A program made the translations under genes and the position numbers. The notes under the pieces were generated by a model, which did no database searches, was not told where the DNA came from, and saw nothing but the letters and a program-made list of their open reading frames with translations. Shown here piece by piece: positions 1 to 5,472 of a stretch of 5,472 nt of DNA (position 1 is its first letter; every line of letters begins with the position of its first letter). This DNA comes from CAVWCW01 sp965365625 (GTDB lineage: Bacteria > Pseudomonadota > Gammaproteobacteria > Chromatiales > Chromatiaceae), in the NCBI GenBank assembly GCA_965365625.1, contig CBDUCL010000213.1, positions 1-5,472 on the forward strand, in the 5' to 3' direction.

Positions 1-157
1 CGGTGCGCTCCTGCATCTCGCCGGTGTTCTTGTCCTTCCAGGACTCGCTGGTGGCAATTGCCAGATTGGCGACCGCCCCACCGCTGGGCATGTACCTGGT
101 CTCCGGGTCTTTGCCCAGATTTCCGATCAGAATTACCTTGTTGATGCCTCTGGCCAT
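1..157 (-). CDS. ssb: single-stranded DNA-binding protein SSB (5' part only, cut by window edge)
   Basis: SSB coats single-stranded DNA in the cytoplasm during replication, recombination and repair, usually as a homotetramer of OB folds. Only the first 52 codons are present, reading leftwards from the ATG at 155-157; the rest lies beyond base 1. The visible N-terminus begins MARGINKVILIGNLGKDPE and continues with RYMPSGGAVANLAIATSESW, almost the E. coli protein without one early residue. W40 matches the ssDNA-stacking Trp40 of E. coli SSB. The C-terminal tail that recruits partner proteins cannot be seen. On the minus strand, GGGG (166-169) lies 8 bases before the ATG and AGAGGA (171-176) lies 13 bases before it; the first is better spaced as ribosome-binding site. 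The gene follows the YajR-like transporter by 41 bases without a visible terminator. No LexA box is seen in the gap. Identification is secure; the extent of the gene is not known here. Confidence 0.95.
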   Translation of the reverse strand, partial: MARGINKVILIGNLGKDPETRYMPSGGAVANLAIATSESWKDKNTGEMQERT

Positions 158-198
158 GATATGTACCCCATCCTCTGTCGATCTGATGTTGTTTTGCG

Positions 199-1581
199 TC
201 AGGCCCGGGCCGCGGAGAATTCGTCCAGGGCCGCCTGATCCAGTACCCGGGCATCCACCTTCAGGTAGGCCATGCCCTCCTCGGCGATCACCACCGCCTC
301 GGCCACTCCCGGGATCTCCCGTAACCGCAGCCCGAGCTGCCCGGCCTCGCTGGCGCTCAGCGGGCCCACCTTCAGCAGACGCAATCGCAGCGCCGGCGGA
401 TTCGCCATCCCCAGGGCGACCAGAAACCAGACCCCGCCGGCCAGCACCGCGAACAGCAGCACGCCATCGCTGCCGAACCATTGGTGCATGCTGCCCCCCA
501 AGAGTCCGCCCAGGAAGGCGCCGAAGAACTGGGAGCTGGAATAGACCCCCATGGCGGTGCCCTTGCTGTCGGCCGGTGCCTGCTTGGAGATCAGCGAGGG
601 CAACATTGCCTCCAGCAGGTTGAAGCTGGCGAAGAACAGCAGAACCCACACCACCACCGCCGCCAGCGAGCCGTGCAGGGCCAGCAGCCCGAACTGGGCC
701 AGGGTCAGGCAGCCGACGGCGCCCAAGAACACCGCCTTCATGCGCCGATAGCGCTCGGCCAGGATGATAAACGGGACCATCAGCAGCAGCGAACCGAACA
801 TCACCGGCAGGTAGAGCTGCCAATGGTCGACGCTCGCCAAACCCAGGTCCCGAAGCATCAAAGGCACCACCAGGAACAGGGCAGTCAGCAGCATGTGCAG
901 GCAGAGGATACCAAAATCCAGCCGCACCAGGTTGGGGTCGCGCAACACCCGCCCGAACAGCCCTGGTATGCTCTCCGCGTCCCGGTGCCGAAAACTCTCC
1001 CTCGGGTTCGGCACCACAAACAGCACGACGCCTATCCCGGCCAGGGCCAAAACAGCCGTGAGCCAGAAAATGCCCGGCACCCCGATCCAACTGTTCAACA
1101 CCGGCCCCAGCACCAGGGCCAATGCAAACGACAGGCCGATACTCATGCCGATGATCGCCATCGCCTTGGTGCGTTGTTCGTCGCGGGTGAGGTCGGCCGC
1201 CAGGGCCATTACCGCGGCGGCGATGGCGCCGCTGCCCTGCAGGGCGCGGCCGGCGATGATCAGATAGATGTCGTCCGCCAGCGCCGCCACCAGGCTGCCC
1301 AGGGCAAACACCGCAAGGCCACCGACGATCACCGGTTTACGGCCTATGCGATCCGAGAGCATGCCGGCGGGGATTTGCAGCAGGGCCTGGGTCAGGCCGT
1401 AGATCCCCACCGCCAGTCCCACCAGCAGCGGGGTGACGCCGTCCAGGCCTTCCGCATAGAGGGCGAATACCGGCAGGATCAGAAACAGACCGAGCATGCG
1501 CAGGGCATAGATCGCCGCCAGTGAGAAGGCGGCGCGGCGCTCGGAGCCGGTCATGCCCCGGGAATCGGTGCCAATCGTCAT
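199..1581 (-). CDS. yajR: YajR-like MFS transporter with C-terminal YAM domain
   Basis: This is a 460-residue inner-membrane major facilitator, presumably a proton-driven exporter; the physiological substrate of the YajR family is not established to my knowledge. About 12 hydrophobic helices span residues 17-392, with a longer hydrophilic loop near 192-217 between the two halves. MFS motif A is intact at 73-83 (G73, D77, R78, G80, R81, K82), and a degenerate copy (ERYRRMK, 276-282) lies between helices 8 and 9. GRALQGSG (111-118) and GPVLNSWIG (159-167) fit motifs B and C. Residues about 396-460 form a small soluble tail whose VAEAVVIAEEGMAYLKVD segment matches the YAM domain of E. coli YajR (about 454 residues). 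I chose the ATG at 1579-1581 because AGGG lies 5 bases upstream; the next ATG (1552-1554) has a poorer ribosome site and would drop nine residues. It is divergent from uvrA (76-base gap) and precedes ssb. Family assignment is strong; function is inferred. Confidence 0.88.
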   Translation of the reverse strand: MTIGTDSRGMTGSERRAAFSLAAIYALRMLGLFLILPVFALYAEGLDGVTPLLVGLAVGIYGLTQALLQIPAGMLSDRIGRKPVIVGGLAVFALGSLVAALADDIYLIIAGRALQGSGAIAAAVMALAADLTRDEQRTKAMAIIGMSIGLSFALALVLGPVLNSWIGVPGIFWLTAVLALAGIGVVLFVVPNPRESFRHRDAESIPGLFGRVLRDPNLVRLDFGILCLHMLLTALFLVVPLMLRDLGLASVDHWQLYLPVMFGSLLLMVPFIILAERYRRMKAVFLGAVGCLTLAQFGLLALHGSLAAVVVWVLLFFASFNLLEAMLPSLISKQAPADSKGTAMGVYSSSQFFGAFLGGLLGGSMHQWFGSDGVLLFAVLAGGVWFLVALGMANPPALRLRLLKVGPLSASEAGQLGLRLREIPGVAEAVVIAEEGMAYLKVDARVLDQAALDEFSAARA

Positions 1582-1586
1582 TCCTG

Positions 1587-1590
1587 CCCT
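1587..1590 (-). promoter_or_regulatory. ribosome-binding site of the YajR-like gene
   Basis: On the minus strand AGGG sits 5 bases before the ATG at 1579-1581, followed by a second AGG directly against the start. This supports the longer of two possible starts; the ATG at 1552-1554 is preceded only by a GC run (CGGGGC) immediately next to it. Confidence 0.5.
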
Positions 1591-1598
1591 GACCGTCT

Positions 1599-1628
1599 TT
1601 GCCTCACCAACACAAGACCGCTTATATT
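1599..1628 (+). promoter_or_regulatory. candidate sigma70-type promoter for uvrA
   Basis: TTGCCT at 1599-1604 matches four of six bases of the TTGACA -35 consensus. TATATT at 1623-1628 matches five of six of the TATAAT -10 consensus. The spacer is 18 bases. Transcription would begin near 1635, about 23 bases before the chosen uvrA ATG. This is the only AT-rich patch in the 76-base divergent region. The assignment rests on consensus matching alone; a GC-rich genome makes the AT-rich -10 more telling than the -35. Confidence 0.4.
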
Positions 1629-1644
1629 ATCAGGTTCCCCTGTC

Positions 1645-1650
1645 GACGGA
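1645..1650 (+). promoter_or_regulatory. ribosome-binding site that decides the uvrA start
   Basis: GACGGA ends 7 bases before the ATG at 1658, a normal spacing. The in-frame ATG at 1652 would leave one base only, and the ATG at 1553 would lie upstream of the candidate promoter. The match to the anti-Shine-Dalgarno sequence is partial (GGA core). Confidence 0.45.
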
Positions 1651-1657
1651 TATGCAT

Positions 1658-4507
<2,850 letters not shown>

Positions 4508-4538
4508 TTACAGGTTTTCCCGGCGACAGCCAAAGCCC

Positions 4539-5285
4539 ATGGACTTCTCCATCGTCATCCCGGTCAAGAACGAAGCGGACAATATCGCCCCTCTGGTCGG
4601 CGAGATCCGCGCCGCCTGCGACGGCCGCTTCGATTACGAGCTCATCTACGTCGACGACGGCAGCGACGATGCCACCCCCGAGGCGTTGCGCACCCTGCAA
4701 GGCGAGTTTCCGCGCTTGCGGGTGCTGCGCCATACCCGCAATTGCGGCCAAAGCACCGGACTGCGCTCCGGCGTGCGCGCCGCCCGTGCCGACTGGATAC
4801 TGACCCTCGACGGCGACGGCCAGAACGACCCGGCAGACATCCCGGCCCTGTTCGAGCGGCTGCGGGAGCACCCCGCGGCCGAACAACCGCTGCAACTGAT
4901 CATGGGCCACCGGGCCAAGCGCCAGGACAGCTGGCTGCGCAGACTCTCCTCCCGGGTCGCCAACGGCGTGCGTTCCCGGCTGCTGCACGACGCCACCCCG
5001 GACAGCGGCTGCGGACTCAAGCTGTTCTCGCGCCAAGCGTTCCTCGAACTGCCCTATTTCGACCACATGCACCGCTTTCTGCCCGCCTTGTTCCAGCGCA
5101 ACGGCGGTGCCGTGATCTCGGTGCGGGTCAATCACCGCCCGCGCACCCGCGGGGTGTCCAAGTACGGCCTGCACAACCGGCTCTGGGTCGGCATCATCGA
5201 CCTGTTCGGGGTGAGCTGGCTGCTGCGCCGAGCCCAGCTGCCCGAGGTGAGCGAGCTTGGGGCCGACGGCGAGCCCCGGGCCTGA
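4539..5285 (+). CDS. family 2 glycosyltransferase, DPM1-like (polyprenyl-phosphate sugar transferase type)
   Basis: This 248-residue enzyme has the GT-A fold signature of family GT2, closest in layout to dolichyl-phosphate mannose synthase-like proteins, which move a sugar from a nucleotide donor to a polyprenyl phosphate at the cytoplasmic membrane face. The N-terminus MDFSIVIPVKNEADNI is the typical first strand and helix. VDDGS (38-42) contacts the nucleotide. DGDGQNDP (91-98) carries the metal-binding DxD (D91, D93). DSGCGLKLF (155-163), HRFLPAL (178-184) and the basic NHRPRTRGVSKYG segment (198-210) are the usual acceptor and catalytic-loop motifs. Unlike ArnC or GtrB it has no C-terminal pair of membrane helices, only a mildly hydrophobic stretch at 217-229. 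The sugar and acceptor cannot be told. I chose the ATG at 4539-4541 because it matches the family start; there is no good ribosome site, so coupling to uvrA translation or leader effects are possible. The next gene begins 4 bases after its stop. Confidence 0.88.
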   Translation: MDFSIVIPVKNEADNIAPLVGEIRAACDGRFDYELIYVDDGSDDATPEALRTLQGEFPRLRVLRHTRNCGQSTGLRSGVRAARADWILTLDGDGQNDPADIPALFERLREHPAAEQPLQLIMGHRAKRQDSWLRRLSSRVANGVRSRLLHDATPDSGCGLKLFSRQAFLELPYFDHMHRFLPALFQRNGGAVISVRVNHRPRTRGVSKYGLHNRLWVGIIDLFGVSWLLRRAQLPEVSELGADGEPRA

Positions 5286-5289
5286 CTCC

Positions 5290-5472
5290 TTGAGCGGTCC
5301 CCGTGCCCCCGGCATCAATCCACGGGTCCTTCTGCAGGGCCTGTTGCTGATCCTGTCGCTGGCGGCGCTCGGCTACCTGCTGGACGCGGTCGGCCTCGGC
5401 AAGTTGCTGGACACCGCTTGGATCGACAGCGAGGTCAAGGGCAAGGGGTACCAAGGCGCGCTGCTGTTCGCA
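5290..5472 (+). CDS. TVP38/TMEM64 (VTT, DedA-superfamily) membrane protein, N-terminal part only
   Basis: The frame stays open for 61 codons to the end of the window and continues beyond it. After a short basic lead (residues 1-12) comes a hydrophobic helix (about 13-31), then LDAVGLGKLLDTAWIDSEVK and GKGYQGALLFA. The WID...GKG..GALLF pattern is what I recognise from bacterial TVP38/TMEM64 family proteins just before their VTT domain. The characteristic core of that domain is outside the window, so the family call rests on this leader. VTT/DedA proteins are polytopic inner-membrane proteins; some members move lipids between leaflets. The start is taken as TTG at 5290-5292, 4 bases after the glycosyltransferase stop, which suggests translational coupling. 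The frame is closed upstream by TGA at 5248-5250; the only other start-like codon is TTG at 5257, and no ATG or GTG is available. The ribosome site is weak. Confidence 0.7.
   Translation, partial: MSGPRAPGINPRVLLQGLLLILSLAALGYLLDAVGLGKLLDTAWIDSEVKGKGYQGALLFA

Noticed and set aside
481..1524. 347-codon open frame on the plus strand opposite the YajR-like gene
   Set aside because: It is a Q/H-rich shadow of the transporter's codons, with no domain or ribosome-binding support.
1631..1642. Inverted repeat CAGG-TTCC-CCTG in the uvrA leader
   Set aside because: Only four base pairs in the stem, with mismatching flanks and no T run. Too small for a terminator or a convincing operator.
1553..1657. 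Longer uvrA start at 1553 (35 extra residues) or at 1652 (two extra)
   Set aside because: The extension has no counterpart in E. coli UvrA, overlaps the divergent gene's start and includes the candidate promoter. The 1652 ATG has no room for a ribosome site.

Overview
The window is GC-rich chromosomal DNA from a gammaproteobacterium. The encoded UvrA, SSB and YajR-like proteins resemble their E. coli counterparts closely along their whole visible length. The order uvrA <> MFS transporter > ssb, with uvrA divergent from the other two, is the arrangement I know from Pseudomonas-type gammaproteobacteria; in E. coli uvrA and ssb are directly divergent. The genus cannot be named from the sequence. 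Nothing points to a mobile element, phage, CRISPR array or RNA gene, and base composition looks even throughout.

Left part (1-1581, minus strand): the first 52 codons of ssb, cut by the window edge, lie downstream of a complete 460-residue MFS transporter of the YajR type, which ends in the small YAM domain. Only 41 bases separate the two genes and I see no terminator there, so they may be co-transcribed.

Divergent control region (1582-1657, 76 bases): it separates the transporter from uvrA. It holds an AT-rich patch at about 1622-1631 that gives a plausible -10 element for uvrA and a weaker one for the other direction. No CTG-N10-CAG LexA box is visible here or in front of ssb, although both genes are SOS-regulated in E. 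coli.

Right part (1658-5472, plus strand): a complete uvrA (949 residues, all ATPase and zinc motifs intact) is followed after 31 bases by a DPM1-like family 2 glycosyltransferase. Four bases further on begins a TVP38/TMEM64 (VTT/DedA-superfamily) membrane protein, apparently with a TTG start and cut by the window end. No hairpin terminator is visible between these genes, so uvrA transcripts could read into an envelope-lipid module. UvrA and SSB serve DNA repair and replication. The glycosyltransferase and VTT protein probably serve polyprenyl-phosphate or glycolipid chemistry at the inner membrane. I see no clear previously undescribed system; the most interesting points are the GT2-VTT pair behind uvrA, the missing SOS boxes, and the YajR-like gene lodged between two DNA-maintenance genes.
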